Positions 26,401-34,554 of a stretch of 64,000 bases of DNA are shown piece by piece; the first letter of the stretch is position 1; each line of letters starts with the position of its first letter. This stretch comes from Bacteroidetes bacterium SW_9_63_38 (GTDB lineage Bacteria; Bacteroidota; Rhodothermia; Rhodothermales; Salinibacteraceae). Location: NCBI GenBank assembly GCA_003022435.1, contig PXUA01000002.1:34684-98683 (forward strand), written 5' to 3'. The notes beneath the pieces are model-generated. The model saw only the letters and a program-made list of their open reading frames with translations, did no database searches and had not been told where the DNA came from. The translations under genes were made by a program, and so were the position numbers.

Positions 26401-26529
26401 CAGCGTCATGCCCCGCTTGTCAAGCTCCTGCTGCACGGCGTCGGGCACCTCTTGCCCCACGGCCGGCCCGACGGGAAGCATCAGCAGGGCCGTGACACAC
26501 AGACACAGAATGGCACCGAGGCGTCGCAT
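23464..26529 (-). CDS. Wza-like outer-membrane polysaccharide export protein with multiple SLBB domains
   Basis: 1021 residues, far longer than classic Wza (about 360). It has a signal peptide (LCLCVTALLMLPVGPAVGQEV) but no lipobox Cys. A Poly_export domain begins at about 260 (SYVVGPDDELRLTVWGGAEFAYELPVDREGRVTVPNVGQF). Then come at least six SLBB-type beta-grasp repeats, recognisable by motifs such as VFVLGEVPQPGGYTV, VAIRGAVKRPAYYEMTEGETVQDLLEYAGGL, VRISGKVRTPGRYRYRKGMTVRDLLIKGGGL and VTVQGEVRYPGEYTLLRD. A C-terminal hydrophobic segment (SSAVTLLVLVTQVLN) may be a membrane anchor. First gene of the cluster as transcribed. Confidence 0.92.
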   Translation of the reverse strand: MRRLGAILCLCVTALLMLPVGPAVGQEVPDAVQQELDKRGMTLEQARQQMQQLGIDPSNPQQAAQRARELGVPEARIQALMQAAGAAGGQRTGVRTTGAGGPEVPDSVAALPLTPVVAGTPRIEPGSLSVRQLPVDVKAVVPLQSRSRITDVELGFLTADGDSAALRSISRTQGTTQDGQWRGYTTVPQDTNPGTWDLYATVTTADTTVTLPTGRQFTIRPKEKNRQSEQPRKELTYFGYDTFETIPEAFVPEATGPADGSYVVGPDDELRLTVWGGAEFAYELPVDREGRVTVPNVGQFTVAGKRLDTLRQEMKTWLSRSYSGLTSEPQTVFMDLTLTRIQPSRVFVLGEVPQPGGYTVSSYATVFNALYSVGGPLKRGSLRNIRVIRDGEVVSTVDLYDYLMEGYSPNSVQLQSNDYVFVPPRGKTVAIRGAVKRPAYYEMTEGETVQDLLEYAGGLEAEAYAKRFQIERIVPFDEREEPSVARKVIDVSLQDVRSDSVPVKLADGDRVRILSVAEAQSPAVQAQIEAVEVRGAVFQPGQYELGGGVRTVKDLIDAADGLRGDAYREQADLIRIDDSLDQTTQALDLNAVMDDAPQENVVLQPGDSLHIASVQEMEADRFVRISGKVRTPGRYRYRKGMTVRDLLIKGGGLTDEQYLKEVFLGRADLFRTSKDGDEKRVIPFHLGDALAGGEMSTRELRPGDEVRIYPATVDRLDGQFVKISGAVESGGKYTFRDNMTLKDLLLQANGFAEGASLREVEVTRMVEKRDEEGLRAKTIPVSLVDEELSPKGVNFSVEDTTAALEAAADFKLRHRDQVYVRKDPSFQPQETVTVQGEVRYPGEYTLLRDNERLSNLIDRSGGILPTGYLKGGRLTRDGEQVIVEMKQATQGDPEEDVILRPGDEIVIPTQPNTVAVRGNVANEGLIKHEDGRRVEYYLDRAGGTRKNTETTLITQASGATFRVDTGWFRRTPEVDDGAVIRVTKEEETDRSIAQYAQIASTSTQILSSAVTLLVLVTQVLN

Positions 26530-26888
26530 GAAGCGGACAAAAGCCTACGAAGAAGACACAGAACCTGCCTGCGGAGGCACGCGGGGAGGACAGAATTTTC
26601 ACGCAGAGACAGATTGCTGTTACGACCAGTTTACTTGGTAACGCCCACACAGGGAAAACGCGAGTCGGATCGATCCATCCCGATCTGACTTATTCAAATC
26701 TTCGCTGGGGCTGCGGACGGCGCCCCCCGCCTTCGTGGAGCCCCTCAAGAGCCTCACGACTGTTTGCCTCCCCCCCTGGCTCGCCAACCGTTCGAGGCAC
26801 GGTGGAGAATATTGTCGTCCCCATGTTTCTCGTCTTGAAGAACACGCTGTACCGCCCCGAGACGCGCGTCTACATCGCCACCGGTACG
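26530..26888. other. Intergenic, presumed promoter region of the polysaccharide cluster
   Basis: About 360 bp upstream of the export gene. No credible gene and no clear promoter boxes or inverted repeats were recognised. The left end of the transposase remnant borders it. Confidence 0.4.
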
Positions 26889-27498
26889 CTAGTGATCCCC
26901 CCACTCGGCGGGCCGACGGCAAATCGGTACCCCCAATCCGCGCCGTCATTCGTCGGGGTGATTCTGGATGTACCGCCGGACCGCCCGAAATGCCCGACGG
27001 GTGCGGATGATTTTATCGTAGAACCGGGATTGCCATTCGAAATCGGTCTTGCCGTGTCGCCGGATTTGTTTGGTGCACACCGATTTGTATTGCCCGATGA
27101 TGGCGCCCAACGAATGGGCGTGCAACCGAAAATCACCGTCGGATGCGGTTCCCGTTGCATCCGTAGTCTCGGCGAGACGAATCTACGCCGTGACCATCGA
27201 TGGTATCATTCCGATCATAAAACGGCGATTCCGTCGTGATGCCCATCAATCCATGGACATGGTCCGGCATCACGACCCACGCGTCCAACCGCACGTACGA
27301 TCGCACCACAGGCGTCCGTTGCCATTCCCACGCGGCCACACATCCGGCTCGCGACAACCCGATGATGCCGTTCCGGACCCGACCAAAAAACGGACGTCGA
27401 TGTTCGGTGCAGATGGTCACAAAATACCACGCCGCCCGTCGGTACTCCCAGTCGTCGTGACGGATGGTGCCGGGTCGGTATCCCTTGTATCGTGTCAT
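26889..27498 (-). pseudogene. REP-associated tyrosine transposase (Y1, IS200-like) pseudogene
   Basis: From the ATG at 27498 the frame reads MTRYKGYRPGTIRHDDWEYR, then AAWYFVTICTEHRRPFFGRV and VVMPDHVHGLMGI. The H-x-H (HVH) metal-binding motif is intact. After a frameshift near 27170 another frame continues HAHSLGAIIGQYKSVCTKQIRRHG, FEWQSRFYDKIIRTRRAFRA and VRRYIQNHPDE with the catalytic Tyr context. The next codon is TGA where the family usually has Trp (NxPxxW), and the frame then remains open to 26889. The frameshift plus nonsense codon indicate a dead gene. Palindromes lie immediately upstream. Confidence 0.82.
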
Positions 27499-27529
27499 GG
27501 CGGAATGGGGAGAGGGGGCCGAAAGGGGT

Positions 27530-27585
27530 GGGTCGAATAGACACATTCGACCCGGTAAACGTAATGCCGGAATCGAAACCGGCAT
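27530..27585. repeat. REP-like palindrome pair next to the transposase remnant
   Basis: Two hairpins in a row: GGGTCGAAT-agacac-ATTCGACCC (27530-27553, 9-bp perfect stem) and ATGCCGG-aatcgaaa-CCGGCAT (27564-27585, 7-bp perfect stem). REP-associated transposases recognise such palindromes, often in pairs flanking their gene. The rest of the 330-bp gap before hrpB holds AACGC-rich sequence (27790-27825) but no gene. Confidence 0.6.
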
Positions 27586-27828
27586 CTGCCGTGACGGACG
27601 TTGCATCCTAATAGATCTGTGCACGACACACGCTCCCATACCCCGGTCAGAACCGAACAATCCGCGGCACACGAGCCTCCGTCGCTCGACTCGACCTCCG
27701 ACCGACGGAGGCCCCCCGCTGAAACCCATCCCTCCCGCCGCGTCTACAACGCCCGACAGGTTCGCCCCGCTTCCCTCCGGTGCCCCGACGCGCAACGCTT
27801 GACGCAGAACGCCCAACGCAGAACCAGG

Positions 27829-30384
27829 ATGCCAATCCTCCCCATCGACGACGTGCTGCCGGACCTGAAAGCCGCCCTCCGCGACGCCCCGGAGGCGGTG
27901 CTGCAGGCCCCCACCGGTGCCGGCAAGACCACCCGCGTGCCGCCGGCGCTGCTGGGCGAAAACTGGCTCGGCGACGACACAATCCTCATGCTGGAGCCGC
28001 GGCGGCTGGCCGCCCGCTCCGCCGCCCGCTTCATGGCGAAACAGATGGGCGAGGATCCGGGCCAGACGGTCGGTTATCGGGTCCGCATGGACACCCAGGT
28101 GAGCGCACAGACTCGGATCGAGGTCGTGACGGAAGGGGTGCTCACGCGCATGCTGCAGGACGACCCTGCCCTTGAAGGCATCGGCGCCGTCCTGTTCGAC
28201 GAATTCCATGAGCGCAACCTGCAGGCCGATCTCGGCCTCGCCCTCACCCTCCAAACGCGGGAAGTACTGCGCCCCGAGCTTCGCGTCCTCGTGATGAGCG
28301 CCACCCTCGACACGGGTCCAATTGCCGAATTACTCGACGCGCCACTGATTGGAAGCGAGGGCCGGAGCTACCCCGTCGACGTCCACTACCGCGCCCGTCC
28401 CGACAGCCGTCGGGACCGGATCGAGCCCGCCGTCGCGACGAAGGTGCAGGAGGCGCTGGGCGAAACGGACGGGGACGTGCTCGTCTTCCTCCCCGGCGCG
28501 GGCGAGATCCGCCGCACCAAATCGCGCCTGGAGGACACCGTGCCGGACGACGTGGACCTGTATCCCCTCTTCGGCAACCTGCCGCCCAAAAAGCAGGATC
28601 AGGCCGTCGAACCAAGTCCGGATGGGCGCAGGAAGGTCGTGATTGCCACCGACATCGCCGAGACGAGCCTCACCATCGAGGGCGTGCGCGTGGTGGTCGA
28701 CAGCGGCCTCCGCCGCGCGCCCCGATTTGACGCCGCTAGCGGCATGACCCGCCTCGAAACGGTCAAGATCTCGCAGGCCTCCGCCGACCAGCGCACGGGC
28801 CGGGCGGGCCGCGTGGCGCCGGGCACCTGCTACCGCCTCTGGACCGAGCGCACGCACCATCACCTCGACCGCCATACGCCGCCGGAAATCGAGAACGCCG
28901 ACCTCGCCTCCCTCGCCCTGGAGCTGGCCGCGTGGGGCACCCCCGACCCCGCCGATCTCCAGTGGCTCGACCCGCCCCCCGCCGACGCCCTCGACCGCGC
29001 GCAGTGGCTGCTGCGGCGGCTCGGCGCTACCGATGAGGACGGCACGATCACCGACCACGGGTGCGAGATGTCCCGACAACTGTCGGGACTCCACCCGCGC
29101 CTCGCGCACATGCTCATCAACGCCCAAACGCTCGACCATGGCGGCCTGGCCTGCGACCTCGCCGCCCTCCTCAGCGAGCGCGACATTTTCAAGGGCCAGG
29201 GCGAGGCCCCGGACGTCGACCTGCGCCTCCGCCTCGAAGCGCTCCATCGCCTCCGCCGCGGCGACCGCCCCACCCCCGACCACGCCCGCAACTACGTCGT
29301 CCCCTACGGCCCCCGACAGCAGTCGGGGTACGTCCGTAAGGTCGCCGACCACTGGCGGTCCAAGCTCGGCGTCTCCCAAAAAGAGGAGGAGGACATTGAG
29401 GCGTGCGGCCTCCTCACCGCCTTCGCCTACCCGGACCGCATCGCACAGCGGATGGATGGCCAGGGCCAAAATGGCCGCTTCCGTCTGCGCAACGGCCAGG
29501 TGGCCGAACTGCCGACCCCGCAGCTGCTCTCGGAGGAGGACTACCTCGTGGCCGCCCACGTCGACGGCCGGCGGCAGACAAACCGGATCTTCCTCGCCAC
29601 ACCCATCTCCGAACAGGAGATCCTCGACTACTTCGGCGACGAGATCGAGCCGACGACGGACGTGGCGTGGGACGCCGACGCCCGGCGGGTCCGGGCTCGC
29701 CATCGGGACGAGCTCGGGGCCCTCGTCCTGAAGGACGGTCCCATCGAGAATCCCGATCCGACGACGATGGCCCACGCCATGATTGAGGGCGTCCGCGAGC
29801 ACGGCCTCGATCCGCTGCCGTGGACCGATCACGCCCGCCAGCTGCAGCATCGGATCCAGTTTCTGCACCACCACCTCGGCGACGACTGGCCCGACGTGCA
29901 CGACGAGGCGCTGCTCGAGACCCTGGAGGACTGGCTCCTGCCCCACGTCTACGACATGAAGCGGGCCGACGACCTCCAGCAGCTCAATGTCCCCCAAATT
30001 CTCCGCGACCGGCTCACCTACGACCATAGCGACCGACTCGACTCGTGGGCCCCCACCCACATCACGGTCCCCAGCGGCTTCGACCGCCCCATCGACTACT
30101 CCGACCCCGAGACGCCCGTCCTCGCCGTGCGCCTGCAGGAGCTGTTCGGGCAGACCGAAACGCCGCGCATCGCCGGGGGCCACGTCCCGCTCACCCTCCA
30201 CCTCCTCTCCCCCGCCCAGCGCCCCGTCCAGATCACACAGGACCTGGAAGGCTTCTGGACCGGCACCTACTACGAGGTCCGCAAGGACATGCGCGGCCGC
30301 TACTCCAAGCACTACTGGCCGGAGGACCCGCTCGCCGCCCCCGCTACCCACACCACGAAGGCGCAGATGGACGCCGATCGGTAA
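27829..30384 (+). CDS. hrpB: ATP-dependent helicase HrpB (DEAH box)
   Basis: 851 residues from MPILPIDDVLPDLKAAL (ATG at 27829), matching the family's usual length. The open frame extends 76 codons upstream, but that part is basic and low complexity. RecA-like domain 1: Walker A APTGAGKTT at about 27-35, LEPRRLAARSAARFMA, and the DEAH-type motif VLFDEFHERNLQ. Domain 2: VFLPGAGEIRRT, ATDIAETSLTIEGVRVVVDSGLRR and QRTGRAGRVAPGTCYRLW. The C-terminal HrpB region contains HLLSPAQRPVQITQDLEGFW and ends near YSKHYWPEDPLAAPAT, which is diagnostic. RNA helicase of uncertain physiological role. No close neighbours on its strand. Confidence 0.95.
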   Translation: MPILPIDDVLPDLKAALRDAPEAVLQAPTGAGKTTRVPPALLGENWLGDDTILMLEPRRLAARSAARFMAKQMGEDPGQTVGYRVRMDTQVSAQTRIEVVTEGVLTRMLQDDPALEGIGAVLFDEFHERNLQADLGLALTLQTREVLRPELRVLVMSATLDTGPIAELLDAPLIGSEGRSYPVDVHYRARPDSRRDRIEPAVATKVQEALGETDGDVLVFLPGAGEIRRTKSRLEDTVPDDVDLYPLFGNLPPKKQDQAVEPSPDGRRKVVIATDIAETSLTIEGVRVVVDSGLRRAPRFDAASGMTRLETVKISQASADQRTGRAGRVAPGTCYRLWTERTHHHLDRHTPPEIENADLASLALELAAWGTPDPADLQWLDPPPADALDRAQWLLRRLGATDEDGTITDHGCEMSRQLSGLHPRLAHMLINAQTLDHGGLACDLAALLSERDIFKGQGEAPDVDLRLRLEALHRLRRGDRPTPDHARNYVVPYGPRQQSGYVRKVADHWRSKLGVSQKEEEDIEACGLLTAFAYPDRIAQRMDGQGQNGRFRLRNGQVAELPTPQLLSEEDYLVAAHVDGRRQTNRIFLATPISEQEILDYFGDEIEPTTDVAWDADARRVRARHRDELGALVLKDGPIENPDPTTMAHAMIEGVREHGLDPLPWTDHARQLQHRIQFLHHHLGDDWPDVHDEALLETLEDWLLPHVYDMKRADDLQQLNVPQILRDRLTYDHSDRLDSWAPTHITVPSGFDRPIDYSDPETPVLAVRLQELFGQTETPRIAGGHVPLTLHLLSPAQRPVQITQDLEGFWTGTYYEVRKDMRGRYSKHYWPEDPLAAPATHTTKAQMDADR

Positions 30385-30497
30385 GGTATGAATGTAGATG
30401 GTTGATGGTGAATGGGAAAGCAGAACCCCCACGTTATATCTTCTCTCCCCTGCGTGTCTTTACAGCACACCCCTCTTTCAATCCATGCAATGCACCA

Positions 30498-30870
30498 ATG
30501 CCTTCTGCTCAGCAGTTTCGGGATCCGGAGACGTACCAGAAAGTCCGGCAACAGGCAAAATACATTTTCAAGCTGACCCGCCGCCTCCCGAAAGAGGAGA
30601 CGTATGCCCTCACCGACCAAATCCGGCGGTCGTCCCGAGCCGTCGGTGCTCTCATCGCAGAGGCCTGGGCACGAAGGCGCTATGAGGCAGCCTTTGTGAA
30701 TAAGCTAAACCAAGCCCTCGCCGAGGCAATGGAAACACAGTCCTGGCTTGACGCCGCGTATGACTGCGACTACATCGACGCCGATACCCATGACCCTCGA
30801 TACGGAGTGGCAACACATCGGGGGAACACTCAACCGTATGATCCAGCAGTCCGACCGCTTCTGTCACTAA
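30498..30870 (+). pseudogene. Four-helix-bundle (S23-type) protein gene with a frameshift
   Basis: Starts MPSAQQFRDPETYQKVRQQA and continues YIFKLTRRLPKEETYALTDQIRRSSRAVGALIAEAWARRR, the conserved core of the four-helix-bundle family related to 23S rRNA intervening-sequence proteins. At about 30790 the frame leaves the family. The -1 frame restores TLDTEWQHIGGTLNRMIQQSDRF ending in TAA at 30870. A single missing base therefore breaks the gene; the uncorrected frame runs on to 30950. Either a recent mutation or a sequencing error. Function unknown. Confidence 0.78.
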
Positions 30871-30969
30871 CCGCTCTCACGTATTCCCACCCACCACTCA
30901 CCATCTACTATCCCCAACGCAACTCTGAACCCACAACCCTCAACGCCTAACCCAAAACGCACAACCCAC

Positions 30970-31060
30970 AACGCATAACCCTCAACGCATAACCCTCAAC
31001 GCATAACCCTCAACTCGCAACGCACCAACGCGCAACTCGTAAATCGCAACTCGTAAATCG
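30970..31060. repeat. 14-bp tandem repeats between convergent genes
   Basis: Three perfect copies of AACGCATAACCCTC (30970-31011) and two perfect copies of CAACTCGTAAATCG (31033-31060), both with a 14-bp period, embedded in about 150 bp of AAC/CGC-rich sequence. They fill the gap between the frameshifted four-helix gene and the recG stop. Similar AACGC-rich sequence occurs at about 27790 and 38276. Confidence 0.8.
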
Positions 31061-31073
31061 CAACTCGAAGCTG

Positions 31074-33173
31074 TCACCCCACCCGCGCAAAGCCCAGCCC
31101 CTCCTCCGCGTACGACGCCTCGTATCGTCGCCGCAACCGGGCATGCTCGTCGGCCCGGAGGTGCGGATCCGACTCCACGAGGTCGAACGCCGCCGTCCGC
31201 GCCTCCTCCAAAATGTCGGTGTCCTGCGTGATGTCCGCAATCTTGAGGTCCGGCATCCCGCTCTGCCGCGTCCCAAAGAAGTCGCCCGCCCCCCGGATGC
31301 GCAGATCCGTCTCGCTGATCTCGAAGCCGTCAGTCGTCCGCACCATCGCCTCCAGCCGCTGCTTGGCCTCGTTGCTGCGCTTATAGGCCGCCATCAGGAT
31401 GCAGTAGCTCTGCTGGTCGCTGCGCCCGACGCGCCCACGCAACTGGTGCAGCTGACTGAGCCCAAACCGCTCGGCGTGCTCAATAAGCATGACCGTCGCG
31501 TTCGGCACGTCGACGCCGACCTCAATCACGGTCGTCGACACCAGAATGTCGATCACGCCGTCCTTGAACTGCGACATCGCATTGTCCTTCTGGTCGGAGC
31601 TCATCTGCCCGTGGACGAGGCCCACGTTGTAGTCCGGAAACTGCGCCTGCAGGTCGGCGTGGCCGCTCTCCGCGTCCTTCAGGTCCACCTTCTCGCTCTC
31701 CTCCACGAGCGGATACACCACGTACGCCTGCTGTCCCTGCTCCAGCCGGTCGCGCAGAAACGCGTACACCTCCCCCCGCCGCTTCTCGGCCCGGAGGCGC
31801 GTCTCCACCGGCTTGCGCCCCGGCGGCATCTCGTCGATCTTCGACACGTCGAGGTCCCCGTACAGCGTCATCGCCAGCGAGCGCGGGATCGGCGTCGCCG
31901 TCATCAGCAGCATGTGCGGCTGGGTGCCCTTCTCGAAGATCTCTGCCCGCTGCGCGACGCCGAACCGGTGCTGCTCGTCCACCACCGCCAGCCCCAGCTC
32001 GTCGAATGCGACCTCCTCCTGAATCAGGGCGTGCGTGCCGATCGCCACCGGCACGCGCCCCTCTGCCAGATCTTTCAGGATCGCCGTGCGCTCCGATTTT
32101 GCCTGCCCGCCCACCAGCAGGTGCGGCATCAAGCCGAGCGGCCGCAGGTACTCCATCAGGTTCTGATAATGCTGCTCGGCCAGCAGTTCCGTCGGGGCCA
32201 TGAAGGCGCTCTGATAGCCGCTGTCGTAGGCGTGGAGCATCGCCGCCACCGCCACCACCGTCTTGCCACTCCCCACGTCCCCCTGCACGAGCCGATTCAT
32301 CTGCACGCCCGTCTGCGTGTCGTCGGTCACGTCGCGTAGCGCCCGCTTCTGTGCCCCCGTGAGCTCAAACGGCAGCACCTCATGCACGAATTTCTGCGTG
32401 TAGTCCCCGGGATCGTCGAACTCAGGCCCGGCCACCTCCTCCTGCTGCCGCCGCATCTGGGCGAGCATAAGCTGGATGAAGAACAGCTCCTCAAACTTGA
32501 GGCGCCGTTCGGCCCTGGCCCGCTCGGCCTGCCTCTTCGGAAAGTGAATGGCCCGCAGCGCCACGCGGCCCTCCATAAGGTCGAACCGCTCGACCAGCCG
32601 CTCCGGAAACGTCTCCTGAAGCTTCAGGCCGTGCTCCTTGAACAGATCGTAGATGATGCGCCGGATGGAGCGGCTCGTCAGCCCCACGTTTTCCATCGCC
32701 TCCCCGCCCGGATACAGCGGCACGATGCGCCCAGTGTCCAGGATGGCGTCGTCCTCCAAACGGTCGAAGTCCGGATGCGTCATCGAAAACCAGCGCCCGT
32801 ACTTCTCCACGGTGCCGTGGAAGGCCACCTGATCGCCGGTTTCGAATGCCTTGCGCACCCACCAGAGGCCCTGAAACCAGGTGCACTTCATGCGCCCCCC
32901 CTGCTCCCCCTCCAGGATGAGTTCGAATCGCTTCTGGCTTTTGCCCGGCACAATCTGCGTCGACTGCACGGTCCCTACCACCGTCACCGGCTCCGGATCC
33001 TCGCGGAGCTGTCGCACCGGTGTGATCGTGGAGCGATCCAGGTAGCGACGCGGATAGAAGTGGAGCAGATCCCGCACCGTGCGTACACCATACGCGTCGG
33101 CCCACACGTCGGCCCGCTTTTCGCCGACGCCCTTCACGTACCGAACGTCCTTCTGCAGAAAATCCTCGCTCAT
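31074..33173 (-). CDS. recG: ATP-dependent DNA helicase RecG
   Basis: Remodels stalled replication forks and Holliday junctions. 699 residues from MSEDFLQKDVRYVKGVGEKRADVW (ATG at 33173); the upstream extension to 33281 is basic and not conserved-looking. The N-terminal wedge/OB domain includes VRQLREDPEPVTVVGTV. Helicase motifs: GDVGSGKTVVAVAAML (Walker A), APTELLAEQHYQNL, VVDEQHRFGVAQR (DEQH), LMTATPIPRSLAMTLYGDLDVS, VSTTVIEVGVDVPNATVMLIEHAERFGLSQLHQLRGRVGR. The C-terminal FGTRQSGMPDLKIAD is characteristic of RecG. No functional link with neighbours is apparent. Confidence 0.96.
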   Translation of the reverse strand: MSEDFLQKDVRYVKGVGEKRADVWADAYGVRTVRDLLHFYPRRYLDRSTITPVRQLREDPEPVTVVGTVQSTQIVPGKSQKRFELILEGEQGGRMKCTWFQGLWWVRKAFETGDQVAFHGTVEKYGRWFSMTHPDFDRLEDDAILDTGRIVPLYPGGEAMENVGLTSRSIRRIIYDLFKEHGLKLQETFPERLVERFDLMEGRVALRAIHFPKRQAERARAERRLKFEELFFIQLMLAQMRRQQEEVAGPEFDDPGDYTQKFVHEVLPFELTGAQKRALRDVTDDTQTGVQMNRLVQGDVGSGKTVVAVAAMLHAYDSGYQSAFMAPTELLAEQHYQNLMEYLRPLGLMPHLLVGGQAKSERTAILKDLAEGRVPVAIGTHALIQEEVAFDELGLAVVDEQHRFGVAQRAEIFEKGTQPHMLLMTATPIPRSLAMTLYGDLDVSKIDEMPPGRKPVETRLRAEKRRGEVYAFLRDRLEQGQQAYVVYPLVEESEKVDLKDAESGHADLQAQFPDYNVGLVHGQMSSDQKDNAMSQFKDGVIDILVSTTVIEVGVDVPNATVMLIEHAERFGLSQLHQLRGRVGRSDQQSYCILMAAYKRSNEAKQRLEAMVRTTDGFEISETDLRIRGAGDFFGTRQSGMPDLKIADITQDTDILEEARTAAFDLVESDPHLRADEHARLRRRYEASYAEEGLGFARVG

Positions 33174-33322
33174 GGGCGGCCAGTCGTCAGAGGGATGTGC
33201 AAACAATGTGCGTCTGCAGTTCCTTTTCTTCACACATCTAACCGGACGGCGGCGTTCCACGCCTCTTGTTCGACGTGCCATTCCACCCGGCCGCTGGTCG
33301 ACAACGCGTTCTCCATCGGTCC

Positions 33323-33391
33323 TGCCTCCATGCCTCCAGGCGTCCCTTCATTTCAGGCAGATGGTCCATGAATGGCAAAAGTGCCTCCTGC
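33323..33391. repeat. Intergenic repeat, copy A
   Basis: TGCCTCCATGCCTCCAGGC and the following roughly 50 bp align well with the block at 37007-37075 and more weakly with 55499-55562. Shared words are TGCCTCCATGC, GAGATGG-like, ATGAAYGGCAARAG and GCCTCC. It lies in the 343-bp gap upstream of recG, which otherwise shows no gene. Confidence 0.6.
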
Positions 33392-33516
33392 TTTCCGAAC
33401 GCGTTCCAACACGCGATCACCGCGACTTGACATTTTGGGAGCGCTTTTATTTAAGTTCTTTTGAACAATAAAGTGGGACTCCCTCATACCTTTTCTCACC
33501 GTGATCACATGACTAA

Positions 33517-33696
33517 ATGACTCCATCCCTGAATGCGCTCCTGCTCGTCGCTGCCTTCTGGACCATCCCCGTCACCACCGCTGCCCTACTCTATCGAGCG
33601 TACGGCTCCTCCTTCGAGGACATGAAGGACGAGACCGTTGTCGACTCGGCGCAGCGGATGGGCAGCTACGTGGTCGCCACGTTGCCGACGGGGTAA
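33517..33696 (+). CDS. Small single-span membrane protein
   Basis: 59 residues: MTPSLNALLLVAAFWTIPVT then TAALLYRAYGSS, one N-terminal hydrophobic helix, followed by a polar tail (FEDMKDETVVDSAQRMGSYVVA). No recognisable family. Supported by codon usage and the acidic post-membrane segment typical of this genome; not proven. It stands alone, about 345 bp from the recG start. Confidence 0.5.
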   Translation: MTPSLNALLLVAAFWTIPVTTAALLYRAYGSSFEDMKDETVVDSAQRMGSYVVATLPTG

Positions 33697-33855
33697 CAGC
33701 ATGACATGCACGAGTAGGAGCGGCGGTCGACCGATGTCCGCTGTTCATGTCGAACAAGCGGCGTCGAGTCACCGCCTCCTCGGCTCTCGGTGCTCACGCC
33801 GTGTGCCCCACGTCGTGAGGGCGGAGCCTTCTCGTTCTCGACAGCTCTTCCCTCA

Positions 33856-34554
33856 CTACCGACAAAGGAGCGTTTTGCCGAACGCGGGAGGCTCGATGCG
33901 ATCCACGCGCCACGGCTCGCCCGCCGCCGTCCCCCGGTGCTCCAGATCCACAAGTCCAAACAACCACATCAGAGCCAGTCCCGCATACCCGGGTTGGTAC
34001 CGCATCATTGAGTCCAGATCGTCGTCGGTCGGCGCCCATCCGGTCGGGGGAATGTCCTGAATAAACGTAAGCATCTCAACGAGTCCGGATATGGGACTGC
34101 GGCCGGACGTCTCGAAAATCGCGTCCTCGTCGGCCCGGTTCAGCCACGCCTCCAGCAGGCTCATGTATTGCTCCGTCGGGTTGAGATCTCGCCAGGAAGC
34201 GACGACGGGATCAGTAAGGCGCATTCGAGGATGGCTCCCCGTACGGTCGATCCGGACGAGGCCGGCAGCACGGAGCAGCAGGTTGAGCCCGGCGACGGTC
34301 GGAAATGCCTTCTGCGTGAGGCGCTCGTATTCCGTCGTCAGAGAATGCGACAGCTGCTCGTTGATGTCGGGAAGCCTCTTCGTATAGATCGCTCCCCGCG
34401 ACGCACTTACCCGCAGCCCTTCATCGCCGACGCGCTCGAGCATCGTGCTGACATCGCGGAGAATGCACCCCGGCCCCTCGCGCGTGATCTCTTGCCGCCG
34501 AAGAAGCGTTTCTTGCGCTTCCGAGAGGGAAGCAACCTGATCGGCATCCAGCAT
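33856..34554 (-). CDS. Hypothetical protein, possibly C-terminally truncated
   Basis: 232 residues from MLDADQVASLSEAQETLLRRQE (ATG at 34554); the frame extends upstream into heptamer-like low-complexity sequence that is probably untranslated. Internal features: a predicted helical region RLTQKAFPTVAGLNLLLRAAGLVRID, YMSLLEAWLNRADEDAIFE and YAGLALMWLFGLVDLEH. It ends abruptly at FGKTLLCR, where an ordinary protein of this style would continue, so the 3' end may have been lost. I do not recognise the family with confidence; a winged-helix-like region is possible. Confidence 0.62.
   Translation of the reverse strand: MLDADQVASLSEAQETLLRRQEITREGPGCILRDVSTMLERVGDEGLRVSASRGAIYTKRLPDINEQLSHSLTTEYERLTQKAFPTVAGLNLLLRAAGLVRIDRTGSHPRMRLTDPVVASWRDLNPTEQYMSLLEAWLNRADEDAIFETSGRSPISGLVEMLTFIQDIPPTGWAPTDDDLDSMMRYQPGYAGLALMWLFGLVDLEHRGTAAGEPWRVDRIEPPAFGKTLLCR

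Noticed and set aside
27499..28254. Upstream extension of the minus-strand transposase frame
   Set aside because: The part above the ATG at 27498 is antisense to hrpB and shows no transposase similarity.
28330..30432. 700-codon minus-strand frame
   Set aside because: Antisense to hrpB, whose helicase motifs are all on the plus strand; this frame is a by-product of GC-rich codon bias.
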